Shown piece after piece: positions 8,492-22,277 of a stretch of DNA of 64,000 nucleotides. The position numbers and the translations under genes are program-made. The notes beneath the pieces are model-generated. The model had not been told where the DNA came from. It made no database searches and saw only the letters and a program-made list of their open reading frames with translations. Each line of letters starts with the position of its first letter. The stretch's first letter is position 1. The DNA is from Gammaproteobacteria bacterium (GTDB lineage Bacteria > Pseudomonadota > Gammaproteobacteria > Steroidobacterales > Steroidobacteraceae). Location: positions 40,684 to 104,683 of the forward strand of contig DAHXNE010000034.1 of NCBI GenBank assembly GCA_027366635.1. The letters run 5' to 3'.

Positions 8492-9507
8492 TCCGCGAAC
8501 GCGCACAGCTCACGCAGCACCGCCGTGGCGAACGCGCCGCGGGTCAGGTCGAACTCGAACACCACGGCCCCGGGTTCCAGGTGCGCACGCAGCTCGCGCA
8601 CTGCTAAACGCAGGCTGCGCCGCTGCGGTTCCATACCCGCCGCCTCGATCAATGCACACGCTCGGGAGTACCCGCCGGCCACGCGCGTCTCCAGTTCCCG
8701 CACCGCGCCGGACGAGCCGGGCGTACCGTGCCCCCACAATGGACCGGTAGGGTGGATCTCGAGGCGCTCAGCGCGCTGGCGCAGCGTCGCATCGAGCGCC
8801 TCGAGCGCGAAATGACTCCCGCGTCCATCGAGGATGGCGCGATCCCCCGGCTGCAATGTCTCCCAGTTCCCCTGGCGGACGCGCTCGGCGAGCACCGCGT
8901 TGAACACCAGACTGCGCGCGGCGGAGAGCACGAAGCCGCGCGCGCTGCCGCGCAACGCGCCCGGATCCTCTGGCAGGTCCCGCAGGTTCGATCCGTGGCG
9001 CCCGAAGCGCTGCGGGCCGAAATAGTTCGGGACACCGCGGGCGCGAATCGCGTTCAGGCGCGCCTCGAGCGCTTCGGTCCGGGGCTCCAGACCGCGGACC
9101 CGGACACGGAAGCGGTTACCCGCGTGCGCCCCGCGCGGTAGCTTGCGCGTGTGGGCATAGGCCTCGAGCACCTCGAAACACTCTGCCGCGACGCCGGGCC
9201 ATTCGCCCGCCGTCCGCCGGCGGCGCGGTACGGTGAACCATTGCACCGCCACGGCGTGCCGGTCCTTAAGCCCCGCATAACCGACCTCGAATGGTCGGCA
9301 ACCGGCCAGGCCCGCCAGTTCGCGCGCCACCCACGCAGTGTTGGCCTCACGCTTGCGCACCTTCAACAGCACGTGCTCGCCAGCGCCGCCCGGCTCGAAG
9401 CCAAGCACTTCTTCGACGTGAAAGTCCTCCGGCTCCAGGCGCAGCCGCCCCTCGCCGAGGGGCTCCCCGAGCGCGCGCGGCGGCGCCAGGGCCGGCTCAA
9501 CCTGCAT
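8470..9507 (-). CDS. truD: tRNA pseudouridine(13) synthase TruD
   Basis: Isomerises uridine 13 of certain tRNAs, 345 residues. The catalytic Asp is Asp82 in [16 protein letters not shown], matching Asp80 of E. coli TruD. The TruD insertion domain occupies the C-terminal half. The ATG at 9507 lies 11 nt inside the end of ispF in another frame, so the genes overlap. The order ispD-ispF-truD is standard for gammaproteobacteria. Confidence 0.94.
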   Translation of the reverse strand: MQVEPALAPPRALGEPLGEGRLRLEPEDFHVEEVLGFEPGGAGEHVLLKVRKREANTAWVARELAGLAGCRPFEVGYAGLKDRHAVAVQWFTVPRRRRTAGEWPGVAAECFEVLEAYAHTRKLPRGAHAGNRFRVRVRGLEPRTEALEARLNAIRARGVPNYFGPQRFGRHGSNLRDLPEDPGALRGSARGFVLSAARSLVFNAVLAERVRQGNWETLQPGDRAILDGRGSHFALEALDATLRQRAERLEIHPTGPLWGHGTPGSSGAVRELETRVAGGYSRACALIEAAGMEPQRRSLRLAVRELRAHLEPGAVVFEFDLTRGAFATAVLRELCAFADQEEIST

Positions 9508-9973
9508 CGAGCAGCAGCACCACCGCCTGGGCGGCGATACCTTCCGCGCGGCCAAGAAAACCCAGCTTCTCGGTCGTGGTGGCCTTCACATTGACCGCCT
9601 CCGGCGCCACCTCGAGCAACTCGGCCAGTCGGGCTCGGATCTGCGCGCGCACCGGCCCGATCTTGGGCCGCTCCGCCAGCACCGTCACATCGGCATTGCC
9701 GACACGCAGGCCGCGCTCGGCCAGCATCCGCATCACCGCGCGAACGAACCCGCTGCTGTCGGCGCCCTTCCAGCGCGGATCACTGTCCTTGAAGTGCTCG
9801 CCGATGTCGCCAAGACCGGCGGCCCCGAGCAGCGCGTCGGTCAGCGCATGCAGCACCACGTCGCCATCGGAGTGGGCGAGCACGCCGCGATCGTGCGGTA
9901 CACGCACCCCACCGAGCATCACGTGCTCACCGGGGCCAAAGGCGTGCACATCGAGCCCAGAGCCGATTTTCAT
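9497..9973 (-). CDS. ispF: 2-C-methyl-D-erythritol 2,4-cyclodiphosphate synthase
   Basis: Fifth enzyme of the MEP isoprenoid pathway, 158 residues, expected to be a zinc-dependent trimer. The metal ligands are visible as Asp8 and His10 in SGLDVHAF and a further His in [10 protein letters not shown]. The family motif [13 protein letters not shown] is near the C-terminus. The ATG at 9973 overlaps the ispD stop as ATGA, so translation is probably coupled to ispD. dxr of the same pathway lies at 28401-29618. Confidence 0.96.
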   Translation of the reverse strand: MKIGSGLDVHAFGPGEHVMLGGVRVPHDRGVLAHSDGDVVLHALTDALLGAAGLGDIGEHFKDSDPRWKGADSSGFVRAVMRMLAERGLRVGNADVTVLAERPKIGPVRAQIRARLAELLEVAPEAVNVKATTTEKLGFLGRAEGIAAQAVVLLLDAG

Positions 9974-10650
9974 GTCCTGCTCTCCAACAATGCGGCGGCC
10001 AGCGCCAGATCCGCCATGCTCGTGATCTTCAGATTCGCGGCCGAGCCGGCCACCAGCTTCGGATGCGCGCCGCGCCACTCCATCGCCTGCGCCTCATCGG
10101 TGGGCCCATGGCCGGCCTGGTGTGCCCGATCCAGCGCTTCGCGCAACGCACCGTAGCGGAACATCTGCGGCGTGAGCGCCCGCCACAGTCCGCCGCGATC
10201 GACCGTCTCGCAGGCGCAACCGTCCCTATCGGCGCGCTTGAGCGTGTCGGCCGCAGGGGTGGCCAGCAACCCTCCGACCGGATGGGTGTGCAGTTCCCCG
10301 AGCAGCCGATCGAGATCCGCGCGTCCAAGACACGGCCGGGCGGCATCGTGCACGAGCACCCAATCGGCCTCGCCTGCGCGCGCCGCCAGCGCCGCCAGGC
10401 CGCTACGCACCGAGTGGCTACGTTCCGCGCCGCCCGCCGCCGTCATGACCCCCGCGGGCGCGATGTCGCTCCAGTACGGATCGCCCGCGGCGAGGGCCAC
10501 CACCACGCCAGCGCAGCGCGCATCGCTCAGGAAAGGCGCGAGCGCCCACTCGATGACCGTACGCCCGCACAGCGGCGCATATTGCTTGGGCCGCTGCGCG
10601 CCGAACCGGCGGCCAATGCCGGCGGCGGGCATCACCAACCAGTAGCGCAT
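9970..10650 (-). CDS. ispD: 2-C-methyl-D-erythritol 4-phosphate cytidylyltransferase
   Basis: Third enzyme of the MEP pathway: transfers CMP from CTP to methylerythritol phosphate. The nucleotidyltransferase N-terminus is [17 protein letters not shown], with the essential Arg and Lys. The later motif [11 protein letters not shown] and the C-terminal TDEAQAMEW are typical. At 226 residues it has normal length. It starts three bases after the ftsB stop, suggesting one transcript ftsB-ispD-ispF-truD. Confidence 0.95.
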   Translation of the reverse strand: MRYWLVMPAAGIGRRFGAQRPKQYAPLCGRTVIEWALAPFLSDARCAGVVVALAAGDPYWSDIAPAGVMTAAGGAERSHSVRSGLAALAARAGEADWVLVHDAARPCLGRADLDRLLGELHTHPVGGLLATPAADTLKRADRDGCACETVDRGGLWRALTPQMFRYGALREALDRAHQAGHGPTDEAQAMEWRGAHPKLVAGSAANLKITSMADLALAAALLESRT

Positions 10651-10653
10651 GGA

Positions 10654-10953
10654 TCAGTGGCTCGGACGCGGCGGAAAGCGCGGCGGCTCGACCACCATGT
10701 AGAACGTTTCGTGTGGACCGATCATGCCGAGTTCGCTGCGCGCCCGCTCCTCGATGGCGCCGGTGCCGGATTTCAGATCCGCCACTTCGGCCTCCAGGCG
10801 CGCATTGCGCCGGGTCAGGCGCTGATCGACCGCCTGCTGCGCGGCCACGGCCCGCTCCAACCGATATACCGAGCGCACGCCCTGACTGGAGATCCAGATG
10901 CGGTACTGCAGCAGCAGCAGCGCGGCAAGCATGGCGGCGACAAGTAGCTTCAT
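10654..10953 (-). CDS. ftsB: Cell division protein FtsB
   Basis: A 99-residue bitopic divisome protein that works in the FtsQLB complex. One N-terminal transmembrane helix (residues 3-16) is followed by a periplasmic coiled coil (about 30-65, including RLTRRNARLEAEVADLKSG) and the conserved end ARSELGMIGPHETFY. Small size and position before ispD agree with the family. In many relatives eno sits directly upstream; here the next gene upstream is kdsA, 54 bp away. Confidence 0.93.
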   Translation of the reverse strand: MKLLVAAMLAALLLLQYRIWISSQGVRSVYRLERAVAAQQAVDQRLTRRNARLEAEVADLKSGTGAIEERARSELGMIGPHETFYMVVEPPRFPPRPSH

Positions 10954-11007
10954 CAGTAGGCGCTCTCAATTGGCAGCTTACGAGCCCGCGCCCCGCGCGG
11001 CAACTGT

Positions 11008-11859
11008 TCAGCTCCCCGGCCGTGCAGCGAGCAGCGACTCCTCGAACGGACGCGCCTTGGCGGCCGCATCCAGGTCCTTCAGGGTACGCAGCAGCGGCTC
11101 GATGCGATCGAGCGGCCAGGCATTGGGCCCGTCGGAGAGCGCTTGGGCCGGATCCGGGTGGGTCTCCAGAAACACTCCGGCGACGCCGGCCGCCACCGCC
11201 GCGCGCGCCAGCACGGGCACGAACTCGCGCTGTCCGCCGGAACTGGCGCCGCGTCCGCCGGGCAGCTGCACCGAGTGGGTGGCGTCGAAGATGACCGGAC
11301 AGTCGCACTCGCGCATCACGGCCAGCGAGCGCATGTCGGCGACCAGGTTGTTGTAGCCGAAGGAGAACCCGCGCTCGCAGACCATGATGGCATCGTTGCC
11401 GGTGGAGCGCGCCTTGTCGACCACGTTACGCATCTCCCACGGGGAGAGGAACTGGCCCTTCTTGATGTTGACGGGTTTGCCGCACGCGGCCACCGCCAGG
11501 ATGAAATTGGTCTGCCGGCACAGGAACGCCGGGGTCTGCAGCACATCGACGACCGCGGCGACTTCCCGCAGCGGGGTGTCCTCGTGCACATCGGTGAGCA
11601 CCGGCACCCGGAAGGCGCGCCGCACCCCCTCGAGCACCTTCAGTCCCTGCTCGAGTCCCGGGCCGCGGTAGCTGGTACCCGAGGAGCGGTTGGCCTTGTC
11701 GAACGAGCACTTGAACACGAACGGCAGGCCGAGCTCGCGGGTGAGCGCCGCGAGACGCCCCGCGACCTCCTGGGTCAACGTCTCGCTCTCGATGACGCAC
11801 GGGCCGGCGATGACGAGCAGCGGTTGATCGAGTCCGATTGTCGCGCCGGCGAGTTGCAT
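11008..11859 (-). CDS. kdsA: 3-deoxy-8-phosphooctulonate synthase (metal-dependent type)
   Basis: Condenses PEP with arabinose 5-phosphate to Kdo 8-phosphate for the lipopolysaccharide core, 283 residues. The motifs [12 protein letters not shown] and [10 protein letters not shown] are diagnostic. At the class-defining position the sequence is [10 protein letters not shown], with Cys21 where the metal-independent E. coli enzyme has Asn. This points to the metal-dependent class. It starts six bases after the pyrG stop. Confidence 0.95.
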   Translation of the reverse strand: MQLAGATIGLDQPLLVIAGPCVIESETLTQEVAGRLAALTRELGLPFVFKCSFDKANRSSGTSYRGPGLEQGLKVLEGVRRAFRVPVLTDVHEDTPLREVAAVVDVLQTPAFLCRQTNFILAVAACGKPVNIKKGQFLSPWEMRNVVDKARSTGNDAIMVCERGFSFGYNNLVADMRSLAVMRECDCPVIFDATHSVQLPGGRGASSGGQREFVPVLARAAVAAGVAGVFLETHPDPAQALSDGPNAWPLDRIEPLLRTLKDLDAAAKARPFEESLLAARPGS

Positions 11860-11865
11860 GGATGC

Positions 11866-14995
<3,130 letters not shown>

Positions 14996-15014
14996 CGCGC
15001 CCGCCCCGCCCTTC

Positions 15015-15980
15015 TCACGACGAGCTCTCCCCGTAGACGCCGAAGCCGGCGATGCGCGCATCGCGCGCGCTGCGCACGGCCTCGATCGGCTGGGCCGCGA
15101 GCGCATCCAGGTGGCGCAGAACCGCAGCCTTGAGCGCGGCAGCCGCAGCAATCGGATCGCGGTGCGCGCCCCCCAGGGGCTCCTCGATGACCTCGTCGAC
15201 CAGAGCCAGGCGGTTAAGCTGCGCGGCCGTCATGTTCAGCGCCTCGGCCGCCGCCTCACGCTTGTCCTGGCTCTTCCACAGGATCGACGCGCAACCCTCC
15301 GGCGAGATCACCGAGTAGGTGCTGTATTGCAGCATCAACAGGCGATCGCAGACCCCGATGGCGAGCGCCCCGCCCGAGCCGCCCTCGCCCGTGACCACCG
15401 TGACGATGGGCACATTGAGCAGCGACATCTCGAGCAGGTTGAGCGCGATCGCCTCGCTCTGTCCGCGCTCCTCGGCACCGACGCCCGGATAGGCCCCCTG
15501 GGTGTCGATCAGCGTCAGCAGCGGCAGAGCGAATCGCTGCGCGAGGTGCATCAGCCGCAGCGCCTTGCGATAGCCCTCCGGCCGCGGCATGCCGTAGTTG
15601 CGCCGCACACGCTCCTTGGTGTCGCGGCCCTTCTGGTGGCCGATGATCATGATCGGCCGCCCCTCGATGCGCGCCACGCCGCCGACGATCGCCGCGTCGT
15701 CGGCATACATACGATCACCGTGCAGTTCGTGAAACTCGCTGCAGATCGCCCCGATGTAATCGAGCGTGTAGGGCCGCTGCGGATGGCGCGCCAGCTGCGT
15801 GACCTGCCAGGGAGTGAGGCTCGCGAAGATGCTGGTGGTCAGCTGGCGGCTCTTGGCCTGCAACCGGCCAATCTCCTCCTGGATGTTGACTTCCGGGTCG
15901 GAGGTGACGTGTTTGAGCTCCTCGATCTTCGCTTCGAGCTCGGCGATGGGCTGTTCGAAATCCAGAAAGGCGACGGCCAT
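15015..15980 (-). CDS. accA: Acetyl-CoA carboxylase carboxyltransferase subunit alpha
   Basis: Carboxyltransferase alpha subunit, which works with AccD to make malonyl-CoA, the first step of fatty acid synthesis. The 321-residue protein has the N-terminal helix [18 protein letters not shown], the central [15 protein letters not shown] and the crotonase-fold block [16 protein letters not shown]. Length and order (dnaE-accA) match the gammaproteobacterial norm. Confidence 0.97.
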   Translation of the reverse strand: MAVAFLDFEQPIAELEAKIEELKHVTSDPEVNIQEEIGRLQAKSRQLTTSIFASLTPWQVTQLARHPQRPYTLDYIGAICSEFHELHGDRMYADDAAIVGGVARIEGRPIMIIGHQKGRDTKERVRRNYGMPRPEGYRKALRLMHLAQRFALPLLTLIDTQGAYPGVGAEERGQSEAIALNLLEMSLLNVPIVTVVTGEGGSGGALAIGVCDRLLMLQYSTYSVISPEGCASILWKSQDKREAAAEALNMTAAQLNRLALVDEVIEEPLGGAHRDPIAAAAALKAAVLRHLDALAAQPIEAVRSARDARIAGFGVYGESSS

Positions 15981-16053
15981 GCGCTGTCCCGCGGTAGTTT
16001 GAAGCTGGGCGCGAGCGTACGGGCCCCGTCAGCGAGGCGCAAGCGCCGCCCGC

Positions 16054-19000
16054 TCAGCCCCCGTCGGCCGAGCGCTGCGGTCCCGCCGGGCTTGCCGCGT
16101 ACAGCACCTTGATCGCGGCAGCGCCGAGCAGCTCCTCGAGCGTCGCGATCAGCTCCGCGGACGGTTGCACGCTCCACTGCGGCGCCAGCGCGAGCAGCCC
16201 GCGGGCGAGGCGGCCGGAGTACTCGATGACGATCGGACACGGTCCGGGCCGGAAACGCTCGAGCCGTTGCGCCAGCTGGTCCTGCAGCGCCGCGCCGTCG
16301 GCGCGGGCCGGCCAGCGCAGCACGATGCGCCGCGCCTGCTGCTCGCACACCTTGGCCAGATCGCTCAACCGGCGCACCGTGAGCCGCCACGCGTCGGCGA
16401 ACTCGTCGAAGCGTAGCTGGCCCTCGGCGAGCACCAGCGCGTCCTTGCAGATCAGCTCGCGGTATGTCTGGTACTGCTCCTCGAACAGACTCGCTTCGAG
16501 CCGGCCGGTGGCGTCATCGAGCGTCACGATCACACGCGGCCCGCGCTTGCGCACCTCGTCGATCAGCCCGGCGACGCTCACCACGCGTGCGCCGCGCGCG
16601 CGTCCGCCGCCCATGCCGCCGGCGGGGCAATCCTCCAGCAGAGCGCCGATGCGGTGACTCACCACCTGCTGCAGCCCCGCTTCGAGGGCGGCGATCGGGT
16701 GGCCGGTGAGATACAACCCGAGCGTGTCGCGCTCCCCGGCCAGGCGCTTGGACTGCGGCCACTCCGGCACTTCGGCGGCGGCGGGGTTCACGGCGGGCGG
16801 CAGGTCCGGCTGCGCGGCGGCGAGCCCGAACAGATCATCCTGGCCGGCGCGGCTCGCCTTGGAGTTTTGCTCGCCGAGCTGCATCGCCGCCGGCAATTGC
16901 TCCATGAGCGCGGCACGGCTGGCGCCGAGCGCATCGAGGCTGCCGGAGCGCAGCAGCGCCTCGAGCACCCGCCGGTTGAGCTTGTGCAGCTCGAGCCGGC
17001 GGCACAGCTCCTGCAAAGAAGCGAACGGTCCGTGCGCCTCGCGCTCGGCGATCAGCGTCTCGGCCGCGCCCCGCCCAACGCCGCGGATGGCGCCGAGCCC
17101 ATAGCGGATGGCGCGCCCCTCGGCGGTAAACGCGTACTGCGAGGTATTGACGTCGGGCGGCAGCACCGTGAGGTCCATGGCGGCGCACTCGCGGATCAGG
17201 ATGACCACCTTGTCGGTGTGATCCATGTCCGCCGACAACATCGCGGCCATGAACTGCGCCGGATAGTGCGCTTTGAGGTAGGCGGTCTGATAGGAGAGCA
17301 GCGCGTACGCGGCGGCGTGCGACTTGTTGAAGCCGTAGCCGGCGAATTTCTCCATCTGGTCGAAGATCGCGTTGGCGACAGGTGCGCTGATACCGCGCCC
17401 GGCCGCGCCCGCGACGAACACACCGCGCTGCTTGGCCATCTCCTCGGGTTTCTTCTTGCCCATGGCGCGGCGCAGCAGATCGGCACCGCCGAGCGTGTAG
17501 CCGGCCAGGCGCTGGGCGATCTGCATCACCTGCTCCTGATAGACGAACACGCCGTAGGTGACGCCAAGCACCTCTTTCATGTCCGGATGCAGGTACTCGG
17601 GCTGCTTGCCGTGCTTGCAGGCGACGTATTCCGGGATCAGCTCCATGGGACCGGGTCTGAACAGCGCGCCGAGGGCGATCAGGTCCTCGAACCGGTCGGG
17701 CTTGGCATCCTTGAGCAGCCGCTGCATGCCGCTCGATTCGAACTGGAAGACCGCCACGGTGCGCGCCCGCTTCAGCACCCGCTCGTAGGTGAGCGGATCA
17801 TCGAGGGGAATCTTGCTGATCTCGAGCGGTGCCTCCCCCGAGCGCGCGCGCAGCGCATTGATCGACTTCACCGCCCAATCGATGATGGTGAGCGTGCGCA
17901 GGCCGAGAAAGTCGAATTTCACCAGTCCGGCCGCCTCGACATCGTCCTTGTCGAATTGCGTCACGACGCTGCCGCCCTCGGCATCGCAGTACAGGGGCGC
18001 GAAATCGGTCAGCACCGAGGGTGCGATCACGACCCCGCCGGCGTGCATGCCGGCGTTGCGGGTCAGACCCTCGAGCGAGCGCGCCAGGTCGATCAGCCCG
18101 CGCACCTCATCCTCGCGCTCGTAGAGCTGCTTGAGCTCCGGCTCCTTCTCGAGCGCTGCATCGAGCGTAATGCCGAGCTCGAACGGAATGAGCTTGGCGA
18201 TCTTGTCGACGTAGCCGTAACTCATGCCGAGCACGCGTCCGGCGTCGCGCACCACGGCCTTGGCCGCCATGGTGCCGTAGGTGATGATCTGCGAGACGCG
18301 CTCCCGGCCGTAACGCTGCGCGACGTACTCGATCACGCGGTCGCGCCCTTCCATGCAGAAATCGACGTCGAAGTCGGGCATGGAAACGCGCTCGGGGTTC
18401 AGGAAACGCTCGAACAACAGGTCGTAACGCAATGGATCGAGGTCGGTAATTCCGAGGCTGTAGGCCACTAGCGAGCCGGCGCCCGAGCCGCGCCCCGGAC
18501 CGACCGGTACACCGTGTTCGCGCGCCCAACGGATGAAGTCCGCGACGATCAGGAAGTACCCGGCGAAGCCCATCTGACAGATGACCTCGAGCTCGGACTC
18601 CAGACGCTTGTGGTAGGCCGCCGTCCCGGCGTGCTGGAGGCGCGCCGGCGCGGCAGGCTGCCGGTCCCCCTCACCGACACCGCTGTGCGGCCGAGCCGCT
18701 GGCGCGTCCGTCCGCCCATCCTCCTCGAGCCGCCGCTCGAGACCGGCTGCGGCCTGTCCGCGCAGGAAATCCTCGGCGCGCCCCTCCCCGGGAACCGGAT
18801 AGGCCGGCAGACGCGGCCGACCGAGCTCGAGCACCAGCGCGGTACGCCGGGCGATCTGCACGGCATTCGCGAGCGCTTCGGGAATGTCGGCGAAGCGCTC
18901 GGCCATCTGCGCGGCGGTGCGCAGGAACTGCTCGGGGGTGTAACGGCGGGTGCGGGTGGCATCGGCCAGCGGCCGGCCCTCGTGAATGCACACGCGCGCT

Positions 19001-19641
19001 TCGTGCGAGTCGAAATCCTCGCGCCTGAGGAAGCGCACGTCATTGGTGGCGACAACGGGCACGCCGCGCCGCGTGGCCAGATCGAGCGCGGCGCTGATGT
19101 AGGCCTCCTCGCCCGGACGGCCCAGCCGCTGCAGCTCGAGGTAGTACCGCTCCGGCAGCAGTGTCTGCCAGTACTCCAGAGCGGCTCGCGCATCGGGCTC
19201 ACGGCCGTTAACGAGCGCGCGGCCCACATCTCCCTCGGCGGCGCAGGACAATCCGATCAGTCCGGCGAGGCTCTGCGGCGTCAGCCATTCGCGCGCGATC
19301 ATCGGCACGCCGCGCTGCTGGCCCTCCAGATACGCGCGGCTGACCAGGCGCGTGACGTTGCGATAGCCGTGCTGCGATTGGCACAGCAGGGTCAGGCGGC
19401 TCGGCGGCTGGCGCTCGCCGCTCTCGCGCACCAGCAGATCGACTCCGACCACCGGCTGCACGCCGCGCGCGAGCGCGGCGCGATAGAACTTGACCATCGC
19501 GAACAAGTTGTTCTGGTCGGTCACCGCCACGGCCGGCATGCCCGCGGCGGCCACCGTCTCGATCAGTTGCGGCACACGTACCACGCTGTCGATGAGCGAA
19601 TACTCGGTGTGCAGGCGCAGATGGACGAACTCGGCGGCCAT
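16054..19641 (-). CDS. dnaE: DNA polymerase III subunit alpha
   Basis: Replicative polymerase catalytic subunit, 1195 residues against about 1160 in E. coli. The PHP domain begins FVHLRLHTEYSLIDSVV. The catalytic Asp residues are Asp423 and Asp425 in MPDFDVDFCMEGRDR. C-terminal helix-hairpin-helix and OB-fold regions follow (AAETLIAERE; VVSVAGLIDEVRKRG). An extra low-complexity stretch of about 35 residues (308-342) sits between LERRLEE and YHKRLESELEV, where most relatives are nearly continuous. I chose ATG 19641; a Met ten codons earlier would run into rnhB. Confidence 0.97.
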   Translation of the reverse strand: MAAEFVHLRLHTEYSLIDSVVRVPQLIETVAAAGMPAVAVTDQNNLFAMVKFYRAALARGVQPVVGVDLLVRESGERQPPSRLTLLCQSQHGYRNVTRLVSRAYLEGQQRGVPMIAREWLTPQSLAGLIGLSCAAEGDVGRALVNGREPDARAALEYWQTLLPERYYLELQRLGRPGEEAYISAALDLATRRGVPVVATNDVRFLRREDFDSHEARVCIHEGRPLADATRTRRYTPEQFLRTAAQMAERFADIPEALANAVQIARRTALVLELGRPRLPAYPVPGEGRAEDFLRGQAAAGLERRLEEDGRTDAPAARPHSGVGEGDRQPAAPARLQHAGTAAYHKRLESELEVICQMGFAGYFLIVADFIRWAREHGVPVGPGRGSGAGSLVAYSLGITDLDPLRYDLLFERFLNPERVSMPDFDVDFCMEGRDRVIEYVAQRYGRERVSQIITYGTMAAKAVVRDAGRVLGMSYGYVDKIAKLIPFELGITLDAALEKEPELKQLYEREDEVRGLIDLARSLEGLTRNAGMHAGGVVIAPSVLTDFAPLYCDAEGGSVVTQFDKDDVEAAGLVKFDFLGLRTLTIIDWAVKSINALRARSGEAPLEISKIPLDDPLTYERVLKRARTVAVFQFESSGMQRLLKDAKPDRFEDLIALGALFRPGPMELIPEYVACKHGKQPEYLHPDMKEVLGVTYGVFVYQEQVMQIAQRLAGYTLGGADLLRRAMGKKKPEEMAKQRGVFVAGAAGRGISAPVANAIFDQMEKFAGYGFNKSHAAAYALLSYQTAYLKAHYPAQFMAAMLSADMDHTDKVVILIRECAAMDLTVLPPDVNTSQYAFTAEGRAIRYGLGAIRGVGRGAAETLIAEREAHGPFASLQELCRRLELHKLNRRVLEALLRSGSLDALGASRAALMEQLPAAMQLGEQNSKASRAGQDDLFGLAAAQPDLPPAVNPAAAEVPEWPQSKRLAGERDTLGLYLTGHPIAALEAGLQQVVSHRIGALLEDCPAGGMGGGRARGARVVSVAGLIDEVRKRGPRVIVTLDDATGRLEASLFEEQYQTYRELICKDALVLAEGQLRFDEFADAWRLTVRRLSDLAKVCEQQARRIVLRWPARADGAALQDQLAQRLERFRPGPCPIVIEYSGRLARGLLALAPQWSVQPSAELIATLEELLGAAAIKVLYAASPAGPQRSADGG

Positions 19642-19646
19642 GGCGC

Positions 19647-20297
19647 TCAATCCCGGCGCGGCGGCGCGCAACCCGGCGCGGGCGCTGCGGCCCTGAACTG
19701 CGCCGCCGCCGCGCGCACCGGCGCAAACGACAGCCGATGCTCGCTCGAGGGCCCGAGCCTGCGCAGCGCCGCCAGATGCGCCGCCGTGCCATAGCCCTTG
19801 TGGCGCGCGAAGCCGTAGCCGGGATAGCGCCCCTCGAGCTCGCGCATCAGCGCGTCGCGATGCGTCTTGGCAAGGATGGAAGCGGCGCTGATGGCCGGCA
19901 CCAGCGCATCACCGCCGACAATCGTCTCGACTGTGCAGCCGAGGTCGGCCAGTTGCGGCGCGCGGTTGCCGTCGATGCACACGTGCGTCAGCGGGACGCC
20001 GAGCGCGAGCAACGCCCGGCGCATCGCCAACAGCGTCGCCTGCAGAATATTCAGCGTGTCGATTTCTCCGCGGTCGGCGCTGCCGATCGCCCAGGCGCGG
20101 GCGCGCGCGCGAATGAGCGGGGCGAGCCGCTCGCGCCGCGGCTCGCTCACACGCTTGGAGTCATCGAGTCCGTCGATGGGACGGCACGGATCGAGAATGA
20201 CCGCCGCGGCCACCACCGGCCCGGCGAGCGGTCCACGGCCGGCCTCATCGACCCCCACGATCGACTCGTGCCGCACGGCGGCGAACGCCGGGCTCAT
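19647..20297 (-). CDS. rnhB: Ribonuclease HII
   Basis: Removes RNA primers and misincorporated ribonucleotides from DNA, 216 residues. The motif [21 protein letters not shown] carries the catalytic Asp-Glu pair. Further acidic ligands lie in [10 protein letters not shown] and in [14 protein letters not shown]. The ATG overlaps the lpxB stop as ATGA, suggesting coupling. The order lpxB-rnhB-dnaE is conserved. Confidence 0.95.
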   Translation of the reverse strand: MSPAFAAVRHESIVGVDEAGRGPLAGPVVAAAVILDPCRPIDGLDDSKRVSEPRRERLAPLIRARARAWAIGSADRGEIDTLNILQATLLAMRRALLALGVPLTHVCIDGNRAPQLADLGCTVETIVGGDALVPAISAASILAKTHRDALMRELEGRYPGYGFARHKGYGTAAHLAALRRLGPSSEHRLSFAPVRAAAAQFRAAAPAPGCAPPRRD

Positions 20298-21469
20298 GCC
20301 ATCTCACCTCGCGCGCCCAGCCGCGCCACGCGCACCACAGCGTCTGCGGCCCGTCCCGCCCCGCCGCGGCGCAACTCACGGTGAATCCGCTCGAACTCGA
20401 CCGACAGCGTGCGGCGATAGTCGGCGTCCTCCAGACGTTCCAGCAGCGCCGCGCCCAGCGCCGCGCCGCTCACCTGCTGTTGAAAGAACTCGGGGACGAA
20501 TGCCCGGCCGAGCAACAGATTGGGTTGTGAAAAATACGGCACCGTCACCAGCCGTAATCTGCGCAGCGCGTACGTGGTCAGTGCGCCCAGGCGATACGCC
20601 ACGACCATCACCCGGCGCGACAGCAACGTCTCGAGTGTAGCGGTTCCGGAGGCCACGAGGGCACCGTCACAGGCGGCCAGCGCCGTCTGCGCCTGGCCAT
20701 CGATCACAATTACATCTGGGATATCTTCTAGTTGAGACAACTTTCTCAGAAATATCTCACGTGTGCGCGCGCTCGCCATGGGCGCCACGAAGCGCACATC
20801 GGGCGCCCGCCGGGCGATCCAGGCCGCCGCCGCGGCAAAATCCGCGCTCAGCCGCTCGACTTCCCCGAGGCGGCTGCCCGGCAACAGTGCCACGACCAGC
20901 TGCTCTGGCGCGAGGCCGAGTTCGGCGCGCGCGCCGCGCCGATCCACCTCCAGCGGTATCTGGTCGGCCAGGGGATGGCCGACGAATTCAGCCTCCACCC
21001 CCTGACGGCTGTAGAAGCCGGCCTCGAACGGCAGTAGACACAACACCAGATCGCAGGCGCGGCCGATCTTGCGTACCCGACTCTGCCGCCAGGCCCAGAC
21101 CTGCGGGGCAACGTACTGCACGGTGGGAATGCCACGGGCCCGCAGCCGCTTCGCGAGACCCACGTTGAACGCGGGCGCATCGATGCCGATGAATACGTCG
21201 GGCCGTGCCGCGACGAAGCGTCGTGTAAGCGTGGCGCGCAACCGCATCAGGCGCGGCAAGTGCGGCAGTACTTCCGTGAGGCCCATGACCGCGAGCGTCT
21301 CGGCGTCTTCCCAGGCCTCACAGCCGGCGGCCTGCATCTTCGGTCCGGCCACCCCGAAGCACTGCAGGTCCCCGACCCGCTCGCGCAGCGCCGCGATCAG
21401 CGCCGCGCCCAACTGGTCCCCGGAGGACTCGCCGGCGACGATTCCCACACGCAACTGCGCGCGCGCCAC
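20294..21469 (-). CDS. lpxB: Lipid-A-disaccharide synthase
   Basis: Joins UDP-diacylglucosamine and lipid X to form the lipid A disaccharide at the inner membrane. The N-terminal glycosyltransferase motif is [17 protein letters not shown]. Later blocks are [20 protein letters not shown] and [14 protein letters not shown] prefer GTG 21469 because it puts the conserved VAGE block about ten residues from the start, as in relatives. A GTG at 21529 inside the lpxA 3' end would add 20 residues. Neither has a clear ribosome-binding site. Confidence 0.93.
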   Translation of the reverse strand: MARAQLRVGIVAGESSGDQLGAALIAALRERVGDLQCFGVAGPKMQAAGCEAWEDAETLAVMGLTEVLPHLPRLMRLRATLTRRFVAARPDVFIGIDAPAFNVGLAKRLRARGIPTVQYVAPQVWAWRQSRVRKIGRACDLVLCLLPFEAGFYSRQGVEAEFVGHPLADQIPLEVDRRGARAELGLAPEQLVVALLPGSRLGEVERLSADFAAAAAWIARRAPDVRFVAPMASARTREIFLRKLSQLEDIPDVIVIDGQAQTALAACDGALVASGTATLETLLSRRVMVVAYRLGALTTYALRRLRLVTVPYFSQPNLLLGRAFVPEFFQQQVSGAALGAALLERLEDADYRRTLSVEFERIHRELRRGGAGRAADAVVRVARLGARGEMA

Positions 21470-21506
21470 CGCCGGGCCGTCCGCGGCGCGCCGCCCGGCG
21501 GCTAGA

Positions 21507-22277
21507 TCATCGCACGATGCTGCGGCCACTGTGGCGGATGAACTCGATGAACATGTTCACTTCAGGCTGCTCGGCGCCGACGGACTCGAGCCGGGCCAGC
21601 GCATCGACCAGGCGCAGATCGCTGCGATAGACGATCCGGTAGGCCTCGCGAATGTTGCGGATCTGCGCCGGGCCAAACCCGCGCCGCTTCAGGCCCTCCG
21701 AATTGATCGCGTGCGGCACCGCGGGATTGCCCGCCACCATCAAGTACGGCGGCACATCACGGGTCACGATGGCCCCGCCGGCAAGAAAGGCGTGCGCGCC
21801 GACCTTGCTGAACTGATGCACGGCCGTCAGCCCGCCGAGGATCGCCCAATCACCGATCTCCACGTGGCCGCCGAGCGCGGCACAGTTGGCGAACACCGTG
21901 TTGCTGCCGACCACGCAGTCGTGCGCCACGTGCGCGTATGCCATGAATAGGTTGTCATTGCCGATGCGGGTGACGCCCCGGTCATGCGCCGTGCCGCGAT
22001 TGACCGTGGTGAACTCGCGGAACACGTTGCGGTCGCCGATCTCGAGCCAGGTCGGCTCGCCGCGATACTTCATGTCCTGCGGCGCGTCGCCGATCGATGC
22101 GAACTGGAAGACGCGATTGTGCGCGCCGAGCCGTGTCGGGCCGTTGATCACCACGTGGGGACCGACCACGGTGCCACCGCCGATGGTGACTTCCGGACCG
22201 ATGACGCTGAACGGGCCCACCGTGACGTCGGGTGCGAGTTGCGCCCGCGGCGAGACCACGGCACGCGAGTCGATCAC
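21507..22277 (-). CDS. lpxA: UDP-N-acetylglucosamine acyltransferase
   Basis: First lipid A step: transfers a 3-hydroxyacyl chain from ACP to UDP-GlcNAc, 256 residues. It is a left-handed beta-helix of hexapeptide repeats ([18 protein letters not shown]). The general-base His is His119 in [10 protein letters not shown], equivalent to His125 of E. coli. The family block [12 protein letters not shown] is present. It starts with GTG 22277, which overlaps the fabZ stop (GTGA), so coupling to fabZ is likely. Confidence 0.96.
   Translation of the reverse strand: MIDSRAVVSPRAQLAPDVTVGPFSVIGPEVTIGGGTVVGPHVVINGPTRLGAHNRVFQFASIGDAPQDMKYRGEPTWLEIGDRNVFREFTTVNRGTAHDRGVTRIGNDNLFMAYAHVAHDCVVGSNTVFANCAALGGHVEIGDWAILGGLTAVHQFSKVGAHAFLAGGAIVTRDVPPYLMVAGNPAVPHAINSEGLKRRGFGPAQIRNIREAYRIVYRSDLRLVDALARLESVGAEQPEVNMFIEFIRHSGRSIVR

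Noticed and set aside
16654..18471. 605-codon open frame opposite dnaE
   Set aside because: Shadow of dnaE, whose catalytic motifs are intact on the minus strand.
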